From Mixta tenebrionis (lineage in GTDB: Bacteria > Pseudomonadota > Gammaproteobacteria > Enterobacterales > Enterobacteriaceae), in contig NZ_VHQI01000018.1 in NCBI RefSeq assembly GCF_006517625.1, positions 1 to 47,788 on the forward strand: DNA of 47,788 bases, read 5' to 3'. Positions 8,684 through 17,190 of the stretch are shown in pieces. Position 1 is the stretch's first letter; the number at the start of each line of letters is the position of its first letter. Position numbers and translations under genes: made by a program. Under the pieces are notes generated by a model that ran no database searches, was not told the DNA's origin, and saw only the letters and a program-made list of their open reading frames with translations.

Positions 8684-9205
8684 TCAGCCCCCGATATTGA
8701 CACGGTAATCAGTTAACTGGTCAACACCGCCGACGCGGAAGATGTTGGCCAGATAGTCCAGCTCCAGCAGCTCTTCACCATCCAGTACCTGCTTGATGTA
8801 CGTGCAGGTGAAGCTACTGGAGAACTCGGCGTTCTCGTGCTGTTTGAACGTCCCCAGCGGGTTCTTCTTGAACATAATCGTCAGGAAGGTGACCAGCGGA
8901 ATTTCGTCAATCAGCCCCTGCGAACTGTAGCGCTGGACGCTGGAGCGACACTGCAGCGCCAGCGACTTATACGGGTTTGCGGCAGACAGCATCGCGTCGC
9001 GGTAAAAGCTGTTCCACTTGATCTCGCCCTCAAGCTTGTCGAAGCCTGCCGGGAGTTCCACCTTGCCCACCATCCCCAGCGCCTTATGCTCCTGCATGGT
9101 CATGGAGACGTCCGGGAGTTTGACCTCCTCGGCCCGGCCCAGCAGGTTAGCGCCATCCAGGTAGATGTTGGCATTCGTGATGCGGTTGATCTCAATCTTT
9201 GCCAT
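8684..9205 (-). CDS. Phage major tail tube protein (P2 FII-like)
   Basis: This 173-residue protein resembles the P2 FII contractile-tail tube family. It has the N-terminal NANIYLDGANLLGRAEEVKL, then LPAGFDKLEGEIKWNSF, and the C-terminal ELDYLANIFRVGGVDQL, all typical. It would stack into hexameric rings forming the DNA channel. It directly follows the sheath gene with 1 bp overlap, the standard FI-FII order, and the product is needed in many copies. The length agrees with the family (about 170). Confidence 0.95.
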   Translation of the reverse strand: MAKIEINRITNANIYLDGANLLGRAEEVKLPDVSMTMQEHKALGMVGKVELPAGFDKLEGEIKWNSFYRDAMLSAANPYKSLALQCRSSVQRYSSQGLIDEIPLVTFLTIMFKKNPLGTFKQHENAEFSSSFTCTYIKQVLDGEELLELDYLANIFRVGGVDQLTDYRVNIGG

Positions 9206-10632
9206 CAGCTATTCCCCTTCAGGGTTAACAGGTATTCCGAGGTGATCTCGGTCTCAAACGTCAGTCGCTCCAGCGGTGGTGGTGGCGTGTATTTGTAGCT
9301 CAGCAACAGGTGACCGGCGGCAAGCTCCGTCTCTTCGTTGCGGGCCGGATCAAACCAGCAGCTGAAGCCCAGCAGCGCACCGTCGCCAATCAGCTTGCGA
9401 CCGTAGGCGTTGACCGACTCCGTCAGCGCATCAATCAGCGCCTGGGTAATCGGCATGTCGATGTACTGCTGGCTGAAGTAACGCAGGGACTCGTTGATCA
9501 CATCACCGGTACGGCGAACGTTCTCAAAGTTGCGCATATGGGTGACCGTTGGCCATGCCGCCATACGGTTGCCCCACAGACGCAGGCCGCTGCCGTAGCT
9601 GCTGAAGACCGTGGTGATGCCCTGTTCGTTGAGCAGGTTCACCTCGCTCTGCGGATCGTCAATCATTGCCGACAGCTGGCGCTCCACGCCGGTGATACCC
9701 AGAATCTCCTGGTTGGAGGACGACCACCAGTAGCCCTTGTCCAGGTCGACCTTGGCACGCAAACCTGCAGCACGCTGGCTCAGTGGCTCCAGCCGTTCGC
9801 TGTTGGTGGCCGCGTCGTATACTTTGACGTGCGGGTAGCACAGACGGACGCGATCGGAGCTGGTATTGAAGTTAATGGTGCCTTTCGGTCCACGCCCTGC
9901 CAGTGCCTGCGCAAAAGTGGTACCAATCGGCGCGTCGATGTAGGTCACCGCGCCCAGCTTCTCAGCCATGGCGATAAGCTCAACTGAGACGCTGTTCTGG
10001 GTGCAGAAGACCGGGGAAATCAGAATTTTGGCAAAATAGCCAAACAGGTTGAAGCTGTCGTTAAGCAGCTTCATGCCTGTACGGTTGCCTGCGGCGTTAA
10101 CGGCACCGATGATATCAGCCGGGGTGACTTTGGTCGGATCAGCATAGTTATAGCTGGCCTTCACCGTTGCATCTGCCGCGATGCTCTTACCGAGGTTGGT
10201 AATCACCCCGATCTGTGCATCAAGCGAGTAGTCCTGGCCTTCCACATAAGGCTGGCCATCGCTGTCCGGTTTCAGTACCAGCTGCGCGACCACCGGATTA
10301 GCCAGCTGTGCCTTGCCCGTCGCCTTGTCGAATGTTACATCTTCATCGGCCACAGCGGTTTTATGCACAGCCGGATCAAGCACGTTAATGACCAGAACGG
10401 TGCCTGCCCCATGGTCGTAGATCGCATCCAGTGCCTGCGGAATGGTAAAGCCGGTGAGCTGGTTGCCAAATGCTGCTGCATCTTTCTCGGACAGGCACTG
10501 CACCAGCGTATTGACGTCACCCATCGGGGCGGTACCAATCAGACCAATAACGGCAGACTTCACCGTTTTAACCGGGCGGGCACCGTTTTCCACCTCAATG
10601 GTTTCGACGCCATGCAGATAGTTAGCTGCCAT
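9205..10632 (-). CDS. Contractile tail sheath protein (P2 FI-like)
   Basis: This 475-residue tail sheath protein starts MAANYLHGVETIEVENGARP, the usual FI-type beginning. It contains KSAVIGLIGTAPMGDVN near residue 25. The C-terminal conserved block has GLRLWGNRMAAWPT, RRTGDVINESLRYFSQQYID and GFSCWFDPARNEET. The region around residues 100-160 (the KPDSDGQPY..DYSLD domain) is the variable surface domain. Sheath and tube genes adjoin. This identifies the phage as a myovirus. It overlaps the 84-residue gene upstream by 11 bp. Confidence 0.97.
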   Translation of the reverse strand: MAANYLHGVETIEVENGARPVKTVKSAVIGLIGTAPMGDVNTLVQCLSEKDAAAFGNQLTGFTIPQALDAIYDHGAGTVLVINVLDPAVHKTAVADEDVTFDKATGKAQLANPVVAQLVLKPDSDGQPYVEGQDYSLDAQIGVITNLGKSIAADATVKASYNYADPTKVTPADIIGAVNAAGNRTGMKLLNDSFNLFGYFAKILISPVFCTQNSVSVELIAMAEKLGAVTYIDAPIGTTFAQALAGRGPKGTINFNTSSDRVRLCYPHVKVYDAATNSERLEPLSQRAAGLRAKVDLDKGYWWSSSNQEILGITGVERQLSAMIDDPQSEVNLLNEQGITTVFSSYGSGLRLWGNRMAAWPTVTHMRNFENVRRTGDVINESLRYFSQQYIDMPITQALIDALTESVNAYGRKLIGDGALLGFSCWFDPARNEETELAAGHLLLSYKYTPPPPLERLTFETEITSEYLLTLKGNS

Positions 10633-10876
10633 GGGAGTCCTCCGTTTTCACATCGTTGTCGCCGACGTTCCTGCGCTTTGGTGACTGCACAACCGGTGTG
10701 CTGGCGGGTTTAGTCTCTTCAGATACCGGTGTCAGATGCTTCAGCGCCACCAGTACCTTCACATAGTCATGCTCCTCCGGCAGGGAAACATTCTTCCCCG
10801 GCCAGAGCAGGATTTCGGTTCCGTCCGACAGCGTGACGCCGCTGGCCGGGCCGGAATAGCGGTATTCTTTCATCAC
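10622..10876 (-). CDS. Small hypothetical protein preceding the sheath gene
   Basis: This 84-residue protein has an N-terminal part, EYRYSGPASGVTLSDGTEI then LLWPGKNVSLPEEHDYVKVL, that looks like a small beta domain. The rest is a disordered, proline- and lysine-rich tail. Mu has a short protein (gp38, DUF2635 type) in the same place between gp37 and the sheath. Sequence similarity is too slight for me to claim the family, but position and size agree. It overlaps both neighbours (4 bp and 11 bp). The role could be in head-tail joining. Confidence 0.72.
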   Translation of the reverse strand: MMKEYRYSGPASGVTLSDGTEILLWPGKNVSLPEEHDYVKVLVALKHLTPVSEETKPASTPVVQSPKRRNVGDNDVKTEDSHGS

Positions 10877-11337
10877 TCGCTTTCCTCATAGTTCACTTCG
10901 GTTAACAGCGGGCCGGACGGTAAATCGCTGTCTTCGATAAAGACGCTTTCAGTGGCAAAGTCGAGGGCGTACTGCCACAGCCCCTTGACCTCACCGATAA
11001 ACACCTCGCGGGTCAGCCAGATGCGACGGCGGCAGTTCGGCGGGGTGTAGCCACCGAGGATGCGACGGATTGCATCCAGAACGTCAATCGCGCCTCTTTT
11101 ACCGTTGAGCTGCCGGAAGACCACCGTGACGCATAGCTGGATGGTCTGAGCCTGGATAACCGCGCTGGTGTCATTGGGCTTGTCGAAGCGCGACCCGGCA
11201 TAACTCACCAGCAGCGCTCCTTTCGGATGGTTGAGCCGGTATTCCGCTGGTTTCTCCGGGAAATATTCCACTGCCAGCGTCGGGAGTTTCTCCTTAAGGC
11301 GGGCGACAACCGCATCAATAACGGGCAGAACATTCAT
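10873..11337 (-). CDS. Mu gp37-like tail terminator/completion protein
   Basis: This 154-residue protein resembles the Gp37 family of Mu-like phages. It begins VLPVIDAVVARLKEKLPTL, contains LNHPKGALLVSYAGSRFD, and ends with a conserved WQYALDFATESVFIED stretch. Proteins here probably act at the head-proximal end of the tail as a terminator. It directly follows the DUF1320 gene (1 bp overlap) and precedes the small pre-sheath gene, the order found in Mu (36-37-38-L). Confidence 0.85.
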   Translation of the reverse strand: MNVLPVIDAVVARLKEKLPTLAVEYFPEKPAEYRLNHPKGALLVSYAGSRFDKPNDTSAVIQAQTIQLCVTVVFRQLNGKRGAIDVLDAIRRILGGYTPPNCRRRIWLTREVFIGEVKGLWQYALDFATESVFIEDSDLPSGPLLTEVNYEESE

Positions 11338-11783
11338 CAGTATTTCTCCAGTAAGCCATCGCGCCCGCCAAAGGTGGGACGGCGTGCCCGTGCCCGGATT
11401 TCACCGGACTCAGGCACATCTTTCTGAGTCGACTGCAGCCCCAGCGTGAGCTTCCCGTCGCGGATAGCCTCCAGTTGCCGCCGTGCCTCTTTGTTGTCGT
11501 CCTTGACTGTGTCAGGCAGGTCACCTTCAGGACGGCGGACATACAGGCGGTAACGGGTCAGAGTGATGGCAATGTCGCGCAGAACGGTCGGTACTTCCGT
11601 CAGCGGCAGGGTATAGCGCCCACGCAGGTGGGCATCTATCAGTTCACCGGCGTAGCGGATGCAACTCTCAACCACGGTAGCATTGACCGGAGGCTGCTCA
11701 TCAAAGCCCACCGACTCGTTGGTCAGCTCAATGAGCGTCCTTTCCGGTACTTGTTCAAGTAAATCCGCCAGGGTGCAGTACAT
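11337..11783 (-). CDS. DUF1320 head-tail connector protein (Mu gp36-like)
   Basis: This 148-residue protein starts at an ATG at 11783 (MYCTLADLLEQVPERTLIEL). A longer upstream frame exists but would overlap the preceding gene with unlikely sequence. DUF1320 features include DAHLRGRYTLPLTEVPTVLR and ITLTRYRLYVRRPEG. Mu gp36 relatives are head-completion or adaptor proteins between portal and tail. The start lies 1 bp beyond the stop of the upstream cement-like gene, and it overlaps the gp37-like gene by 1 bp. Confidence 0.88.
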   Translation of the reverse strand: MYCTLADLLEQVPERTLIELTNESVGFDEQPPVNATVVESCIRYAGELIDAHLRGRYTLPLTEVPTVLRDIAITLTRYRLYVRRPEGDLPDTVKDDNKEARRQLEAIRDGKLTLGLQSTQKDVPESGEIRARARRPTFGGRDGLLEKY

Positions 11784-11784
11784 G

Positions 11785-12141
11785 TCACACCCCGCGCAGG
11801 ATGCGGATAACGTCACCTTCGGCCAGAGCCTCATCCAGCGCAATCCCGGCAGAAATGCCTGCCGGGGTCTCACCGGCTGCGGGGACCTGAGGAACGGCGC
11901 AGGCGTTCGCATCCGACTGAACGATCTGCCCTCTGGAGACTGCCGCTCCGGCCTCGACGGCAACAATACCCAGTACGTTGACCGGCGTTACATCACCGGC
12001 AGCGGCATCCACCTCTGCCACGCCGAGCGCGACGGCTCCGGCCTGACAGGGGGCGTTATCGGCACCGACAAAGCGCTGTTGCGTCAGCGCTGCGCTGGCC
12101 GTCACGGAGGTGGTCAGAATGACCTGTTGAGTTGTACCCAT
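11785..12141 (-). CDS. Capsid cement/decoration-like small head protein (DUF2190-like)
   Basis: This 118-residue protein is rich in alanine, valine and glycine with a regular beta pattern (GVAEVDAAAGDVTPVNVLGI, AVEAGAAVSRGQIVQ). Proteins of this composition directly downstream of the major capsid gene are usually DUF2190-type or similar decoration/cement proteins that strengthen the shell. Its end, EALAEGDVIRILRGV, fits that family. It lies 10 bp after the major capsid stop. The assignment rests on composition and position more than on a catalytic motif. Confidence 0.75.
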   Translation of the reverse strand: MGTTQQVILTTSVTASAALTQQRFVGADNAPCQAGAVALGVAEVDAAAGDVTPVNVLGIVAVEAGAAVSRGQIVQSDANACAVPQVPAAGETPAGISAGIALDEALAEGDVIRILRGV

Positions 12142-12151
12142 GACCGTCTCC

Positions 12152-13105
12152 TTATTTCACAATGTTGGTGACGAGATACCCGGCATCGCCACCGACCACG
12201 GCGACTTTGTAGATATCGGTATAACGGCAGTACTTCACCTTGCCGCCGATGCCGTCGTATTTATCCGCCACCGGCATCCCTTTACGGCGCAGTGTGTAAC
12301 CGAATGACGGCTCATTTTCGTCGGCGCTGTCGGTGCCCGGCTGCGGTTTGCCGACGTAATGCAGCATCAGGTTGTCGCTCCAGATATCGGTCGGGACTTT
12401 GTCCTTGTTCTGTGCGTCTTTCATGGAGGCCATGGAGACCGGCTCGCCGATCACCACATCTTCCAGCTGGAAAAGGTCTTTCAGAATTTCGATGGTGATA
12501 CGCTTGCGCTCGTTGGCTCCAATCGCGGCCTGAATAGCCGGGTGGAACTTCAGCAGCGACATGACGCTGGCCCCCATGGTCATCAGGTTCGGACGCAGGC
12601 CGGTGGCGTTACGCACCGCTTCGATCCCGCCTTCAATGATGCCAATCGGGTCACCCTTGCCACCACCCCAGCGGTCGGCAGCGGCCAGCGCTTTGACGTT
12701 AGCCGCGCGATAGACGTTCTTGTCCTGGGCCAGACGGGCCGCATACAGTTCTCGCTTGAGGTTGACGCCGCTCGTCACACGGCGAATGGCTTTGGCCTCT
12801 TCGTTGAACATCGACTCTGCCTGCTCGCGATAGTCCACCGGCGCGGCCAGATCGTGCTCGTTGAGAACCAGGTCCAGCTTGCCGGTTTTCTCGCGCACCA
12901 GAACGTTGCTGTCAGCCCCCACGGCACGCTCGGTGTCGTACTCCACAAAAGCGGATTTACCGAAGGTCGGCACGGTCACACCTTCCTTATCGGTAAGGAC
13001 AATGGGGAAAATGCGCTCACCGATGAACGCGGCATTTTTATAACCGCGAGCGATGCTGGTCAGCACCGGGTCAACGACGCGCTTACCCTTTAAATAGTCA
13101 GACAT
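12152..13105 (-). CDS. Phage major capsid protein
   Basis: This 317-residue protein is the major head subunit. It starts MSDYLKGKRVVDPVLTSIARGY. The block GLRPNLMTMGASVMSLLKFHP followed by EILKDLFQLEDVVIG is shared with HK97-fold capsid proteins of Mu-like phages. Further on is SFGYTLRRKGMPVADKYDG. It follows the protease/scaffold gene (13 bp gap) and precedes the decoration-like gene. It resembles the lambda E-type capsid proteins of BcepMu-type phages more than Mu gpT. Confidence 0.92.
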   Translation of the reverse strand: MSDYLKGKRVVDPVLTSIARGYKNAAFIGERIFPIVLTDKEGVTVPTFGKSAFVEYDTERAVGADSNVLVREKTGKLDLVLNEHDLAAPVDYREQAESMFNEEAKAIRRVTSGVNLKRELYAARLAQDKNVYRAANVKALAAADRWGGGKGDPIGIIEGGIEAVRNATGLRPNLMTMGASVMSLLKFHPAIQAAIGANERKRITIEILKDLFQLEDVVIGEPVSMASMKDAQNKDKVPTDIWSDNLMLHYVGKPQPGTDSADENEPSFGYTLRRKGMPVADKYDGIGGKVKYCRYTDIYKVAVVGGDAGYLVTNIVK

Positions 13106-13118
13106 GTTCTCTCCTTAA

Positions 13119-13586
13119 TTACAGGCAGCGGGAGACAGCAGCGTCGTAGCTGATGCCTTCTTTTTTCGACAGTTCCAGCGCTTTCTGATGCAGCGCCAGA
13201 CGTTCCGGGTCGGCTTCAGCGAACTCCGCTGACGTCGTTTTGATATCCGTGTTCACGCGGTCTTTGGTCGCATGCTCACTGAAATTCAGTACCGGATCAG
13301 TGCTGTCCAGCAGCGTCTTAAACGCCGTGACCAGCGGGGTGCGGGTATCGCCTTCGGCAAACTCAACCGGCTTGTCACCTGCAGAGACCGCGTCCAGGAT
13401 GGCCACGACTACCGACTTCGCTTTGGGGGCCAGTCGGCCATCGCCAACCAGCTTCTCGGCAAAGGAGACGTTCTCCGCGTGCAGTTTGTCCTGCTTGCTC
13501 TTCGCTTCCTGTTCTGCCCGCTGGGTGGCTTCCGCTTTCAGACGTGTATTTTCCGCCTGAAGCGCTTTGATTTCTTCTTCAGTCAT
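13119..13586 (-). CDS. Internal in-frame scaffold protein (Mu gpZ-like)
   Basis: Within the protease gene, an ATG at 13586 (MTEEEIKALQAENTRLK) follows an AAGAGA sequence about 8 bases upstream and marks the exact start of the coiled-coil part. A separate 155-residue scaffold would result, as known for Mu Z inside I and lambda Nu3 inside C. The preceding linker, NPNPQQENST, is disordered. This is an inference from motif placement. The protein would shape the procapsid and then be digested. Confidence 0.6.
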   Translation of the reverse strand: MTEEEIKALQAENTRLKAEATQRAEQEAKSKQDKLHAENVSFAEKLVGDGRLAPKAKSVVVAILDAVSAGDKPVEFAEGDTRTPLVTAFKTLLDSTDPVLNFSEHATKDRVNTDIKTTSAEFAEADPERLALHQKALELSKKEGISYDAAVSRCL

Positions 13587-14216
13587 GGTGCTGTTCTCTT
13601 GTTGAGGGTTAGGATTGTGTTCACTGAAGTCCGGTTCAGACTTCCCGGTGTCGCGGTAAGCCTCTTCGCGCAGGGAGTCAACCTGCCATGAAGGAAGCAC
13701 CTTGTCGGTCTCGTCCAGCCCGAACTGAGCAATCAGAAAATCGCGCAGACGGCCCCATAAAGAGGCATTGGTGATATCACTCCAGTCGGCAAACTCCACG
13801 ACGCCTTCTTCTTTCTCACCAAACGAGACCTGCTTCAGCCCCTTAATGGAAGGTGGCTGCGCGCCCAGAAAGCCGACATGACGCAGGTAAAGCGTGCCGG
13901 GCTTCGGGTTGTTCGGTGAGTCAGGGAGATAGAATGAGGCGGAGACCTTCTTGAAGCGTCCGTTGCCCACCAGTTCGGCAAACTGCGGGTCGAGCTGGTC
14001 AGGCTCAGCGAGCAGATCGCCGCCGTTAAGCGACAGGGATTTCACCCAGCCCCACGCCGGGTCTTCCGTTTTGGGGTGGCCAATAACGAGAGGCGCTTCA
14101 TGGACGGACGGGTCATAGGCTTTCACGCAGGCGGCAAGATCGCTTTGCGTGAACGGCAGTTTCGTGCCGTGCATATCGGTATGAGTACCGGCTTTAAAAA
14201 TGTGAATAGCTGGCAT
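13119..14216 (-). CDS. Mu gpI-like head protease with C-terminal scaffold
   Basis: This 365-residue protein starts at the ATG at 14216 (MPAIHIFKAGTHTDMHG). A farther upstream Met at 14264 has no ribosome site. The N-terminal 190 residues match Mu-like I protease proteins (APLVIGHPKTEDPAWGWVK, and FKKVSASFYLPDSP with the candidate catalytic serine region). Residues about 210-310 are a coiled coil (EIKALQAENTRLKAEATQRA) like a scaffold. In Mu the I gene makes both the protease and, from an internal start, the scaffold Z. It directly precedes the major capsid gene. Confidence 0.9.
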   Translation of the reverse strand: MPAIHIFKAGTHTDMHGTKLPFTQSDLAACVKAYDPSVHEAPLVIGHPKTEDPAWGWVKSLSLNGGDLLAEPDQLDPQFAELVGNGRFKKVSASFYLPDSPNNPKPGTLYLRHVGFLGAQPPSIKGLKQVSFGEKEEGVVEFADWSDITNASLWGRLRDFLIAQFGLDETDKVLPSWQVDSLREEAYRDTGKSEPDFSEHNPNPQQENSTMTEEEIKALQAENTRLKAEATQRAEQEAKSKQDKLHAENVSFAEKLVGDGRLAPKAKSVVVAILDAVSAGDKPVEFAEGDTRTPLVTAFKTLLDSTDPVLNFSEHATKDRVNTDIKTTSAEFAEADPERLALHQKALELSKKEGISYDAAVSRCL

Positions 14217-14350
14217 TTTGCTGTCCCGCGTTACGTTGTCGGGGACAGTCTGTGGAAAAAGCATCAGCAGCGCTTTTAATCTGCTTTAGAAAAAATCGGG
14301 GGTATCAGTACGGGGAATGTCACGCTGCAGGCGAATAGTGGCGCAAAGCG

Positions 14351-14386
14351 GGGACTGTAAAGCCTTTATAAAGGTAATACAGCCCC
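14351..14386 (-). other. Stem-loop between morphogenesis and protease genes
   Basis: The 214-bp gap 14217-14430 contains a nested dyad. GGG..CTGT at 14351-14358 pairs with ACAG..CCC at 14379-14386, enclosing the perfect palindrome CCTTTATAAAGG (14363-14374). It lies in the late leader between the gpG-like and protease genes. No T tract follows on either strand, so it is not a classical terminator. It may tune mRNA stability or differential expression. The remainder of the gap holds nothing I recognise. Confidence 0.4.
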
Positions 14387-14430
14387 TCAGCGGCTGGCAA
14401 TGATAAATCACCCGCCTGCAGAGACAAAAC

Positions 14431-14889
14431 TCAGCGACGGGCCGCTGCTTCAAGATGGCGGACAATCGTATCGAGGATGGGGACAACCACTTCAGGCTGC
14501 AGCTCACCGTCCCCTGTCAGCGGCAGGAACGGACGGACCGGAAGTTCAACGGACTCATTACGCCCCGTTTTTCCACCGAACTGGTGAATCGGCCCATAAA
14601 CGACATTAGTGCCAACCGCTGCCTGCCGGTCGTCATGGTCGGTTGATACTGACCCCATCAGACGCCCGGTATCCTGCAGTGTTTGCCCGTCGCGATCTTC
14701 TGCTGCCAGCGAGGGAGTCCACCCCGGACGCCCCTCATCGAGAAAGTTAAACTGCGTCTCCGCCAGCAGGGTTCCGGCGATTTTGCGCATCGCGGGTTCC
14801 AGGTCTGTGGCAGCCAGGTCCAGCGCACGGAGGCTCCGGCGCAGGGATTCATCGTTAATGGTGATATTGACCAGGTTATCGGAAGCCAT
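14431..14889 (-). CDS. Phage virion morphogenesis protein (Mu gpG / P2 gpS-like)
   Basis: This 152-residue protein starts at the ATG at 14889 (MASDNLVNITINDESLRRSL), 2 bp after the MuF gene stop. Family features are AGTLLAETQFNFLDEGRPGW, with the W followed by a small polar stretch, and the later VVYGPIHQFGGKTGR segment shared by virion morphogenesis proteins. Mu gpG and P2 gpS act in tail completion and head-tail joining. The upstream extension of the open frame is not credible because it overlaps the preceding gene. Confidence 0.9.
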   Translation of the reverse strand: MASDNLVNITINDESLRRSLRALDLAATDLEPAMRKIAGTLLAETQFNFLDEGRPGWTPSLAAEDRDGQTLQDTGRLMGSVSTDHDDRQAAVGTNVVYGPIHQFGGKTGRNESVELPVRPFLPLTGDGELQPEVVVPILDTIVRHLEAAARR

Positions 14890-14891
14890 CG

Positions 14892-15713
14892 TTATCCTCT
14901 CAGTTCCTGCTGTGCCAGCGGTTGAAGCGTACCCTGATAGCGGGCAAGGTCGGGACGGTATGCTGCCCCCGGCGCGTAAGACCAGCCGACGTCGGTGGCC
15001 ACCTTCGTGGTGCCGGTATTGAAGGTGGCGACGTTCTGCATCTCGCCTGTTTTCTCTGAGACCAGCTTCAGCTCCCATCCCATGGCTGAGCCAGAATCTG
15101 ACACCTTCAGGCCACGGGCACGCACATCGGCTGCGCTCAGGGCAATGACACCACAGCGGCAGCGCCAGCCGTTCGGCGGGTAGAACGCCTGCCAGAACGG
15201 GTCATCATAGCGCAGCACCAGACCATGCAGCGCCAGATGGCTCTTGCGGGTATGGCTGTCGTTGATGCCGGTATACATCCAGTACGGCCTGTCGTCTACG
15301 TTCTCCATCTGCTCCGCCCAGCGACCGGCACTGTAGAGTACGGACATATTGGTACGAAAGATGGTGTCGAGCCGCCACGGGCTGCCCTGCTGGATGGTGA
15401 CCGGCTCGCCCGTTACCGGGTCTGTGGTGTCACGTGACCCCCACCATCCCTTGCGCTGCAGCTCCGGCTCCAGCTGCTGGCGGAACCAGCGGTCAGTCTT
15501 GCCCTCATCCAGTGCCTGCTGCAGGGCGCTCCTGATATCTTCCAGGATATCAAGGCGGGTCACTTTGGCGACGGTAAAGGCGCGGGCATGGGCATCCTGC
15601 CACATCTCCTCCCAGTCCCACGTGAAGCTATACCCTTTGGACTTCAGGTAGCTGACAGCCCGTTTTGGGGGCAGCGTCATGCAGTACGCCAGTTCAGCCG
15701 TTGTCACGCTCAT
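14892..15713 (-). CDS. MuF-type minor head protein (Mu gp30/gpF, SPP1 gp7 family)
   Basis: This 273-residue protein starts at the ATG at 15713 (MSVTTAELAYCMTLPPKRAV) and overlaps the portal gene by 20 bp. The Phage_Mu_F domain is clear near the C-terminus: YTGINDSHTRKSHLALHG, DPFWQAFYPPNGW and RCRCGVIALSAADVRARGL. Such proteins bind the portal and enter the cell with the DNA or guide head assembly. The gene follows the portal and precedes the G-like gene, as in Mu (29-F-G). Confidence 0.93.
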   Translation of the reverse strand: MSVTTAELAYCMTLPPKRAVSYLKSKGYSFTWDWEEMWQDAHARAFTVAKVTRLDILEDIRSALQQALDEGKTDRWFRQQLEPELQRKGWWGSRDTTDPVTGEPVTIQQGSPWRLDTIFRTNMSVLYSAGRWAEQMENVDDRPYWMYTGINDSHTRKSHLALHGLVLRYDDPFWQAFYPPNGWRCRCGVIALSAADVRARGLKVSDSGSAMGWELKLVSEKTGEMQNVATFNTGTTKVATDVGWSYAPGAAYRPDLARYQGTLQPLAQQELRG

Positions 15714-17190
15714 GCAGACGCCCCCAGACAGTTGCAACAAACATGATACGGGCCAGCCGTTCCTGCAGGTCATCCGCATTCATCTGCGGGTACAGTTCAG
15801 CCAGCGCCCCCAGCAGCTCAGACGGGTTAACGCCGTCTTTCACCTGGTTAAAGAGCGGCTCCAGCACCGGCGCAAGTACGCCGTTTAAGGTGCCACCGTT
15901 CATCAGAATATCCAGCGCATCATCGAGATCCTGCTGGGCCTGAATATCGGCATCTATGGCCTCGGCGAACGACAGCGGCAGCGTGTTCTTCTGGCGCTCT
16001 GACGGTGGTGTCTCGTCAATATCGCCGTCCTGCAGCTGGTACTCACGCTTGAAGTATTGCGGGGTGAAGACCACACCGGCGCGGCTGAGTTTCTCGTCGC
16101 GGGTTGCCTGAGTATCGTCGACCGTTCCCTGTTCCCACATTTTCCAGACGGGGCTGGCCACATCGCCAAAGTTCATTGATACCGCCATCCTGATGGCCTG
16201 ATTCACCGCGCTTTCCACGATATCAGCGTCAGCGTCACGGATATCATCGGTGACCTCCAGTCCGGCCTGCGCGGAGGCGCGGTTACTGTTGGCCTCGGTG
16301 GTCTGGTTCTGCCCCAGCAGGGCGATGGAGATTTCACTGCGGGCAAGCGTAATCAGGTTCTGATAAATATCGCTGCTGTCGGCCTTGCCTGCGGCCTCCT
16401 TGATTTCAATGGAGGAATCGTCAGGGATGGCGGCCACCGCGTCTTCTACCATTGCCTCCATGGAGTCCAGCAGCAGGTCAATCTCACCCTGGGCCGTCCC
16501 GCGCGGATGCTTGCCGATGACCCACGGTGAACCGTATTTCTCGGCAAAACGCACCCAGAATTTCATGCCGCCTTTTTTGAATGTCACGGGCCAGAAACAC
16601 ATCGACAGATCAGGGAAGCCATACGGGTTGTCGTAGGTCGCATCCTGACGCGGTACCACGAACTTGTTCAGCGGTACCGGCTCGCCTTCCAGCCCGGCGT
16701 CTTTTGCCCGAAAGCGCAGCAGGTTGTCATTGTTGAACTGGAACCACTCTGGCGGCTTACCCACGATATCGGCGATGCCCCAGGATTTAACAGAACGCCC
16801 CCACATGATCTCACAGGGCTGATACCCGTAGAGAACGGCGTCGGTCATCTCGCCGATGATGCGTGACAAATCCAGATCGTCGAGCATATCCCGGATGAAG
16901 CTGAATACCCGCGCCGGGGCATGACCGCGCTCAAGACCACGCTCCAGCGACTTGACCGCCGCCTTACGCCTGCGGATGCAGCCACCAACCAGCGGGTCGG
17001 TACGCAGTTCACGATAGATGCGGATATCCCGGCCCTGAGATTTCAGAATGGGGTCAGGGTTAGGCAGGTACATTCCCAGCCCGAAGAAGTCGATGGAGCG
17101 GCTGCGCGAGGCGATCTGCTCCGTCAGCGTTTTATTGGGTTCGGCAAAAGAGACAAACTCATTGGGTGAAACCCAGAGTCCACGGGACAT
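15694..17190 (-). CDS. Portal protein (DUF935, Mu gp29-like)
   Basis: This 498-residue portal belongs to the DUF935 family of Mu-like phages. Seen are LRTDPLVGGCIRRRKAAVKS near residue 62, IMWGRSVKSWGIADIVGKPP and RFAEKYGSPWVIGKHPRGT, typical of these portals. A later segment, ISIALLGQNQTTEANSNRAS, is also shared with DUF935 proteins. It forms the 12-mer ring for DNA entry. It starts 1 bp inside the end of the terminase gene. Confidence 0.95.
   Translation of the reverse strand: MSRGLWVSPNEFVSFAEPNKTLTEQIASRSRSIDFFGLGMYLPNPDPILKSQGRDIRIYRELRTDPLVGGCIRRRKAAVKSLERGLERGHAPARVFSFIRDMLDDLDLSRIIGEMTDAVLYGYQPCEIMWGRSVKSWGIADIVGKPPEWFQFNNDNLLRFRAKDAGLEGEPVPLNKFVVPRQDATYDNPYGFPDLSMCFWPVTFKKGGMKFWVRFAEKYGSPWVIGKHPRGTAQGEIDLLLDSMEAMVEDAVAAIPDDSSIEIKEAAGKADSSDIYQNLITLARSEISIALLGQNQTTEANSNRASAQAGLEVTDDIRDADADIVESAVNQAIRMAVSMNFGDVASPVWKMWEQGTVDDTQATRDEKLSRAGVVFTPQYFKREYQLQDGDIDETPPSERQKNTLPLSFAEAIDADIQAQQDLDDALDILMNGGTLNGVLAPVLEPLFNQVKDGVNPSELLGALAELYPQMNADDLQERLARIMFVATVWGRLHERDNG

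Noticed and set aside
9310-9987. 225-codon plus-strand frame opposite the tail sheath gene
   Set aside because: The sheath protein is unmistakable; this is a mirror frame.
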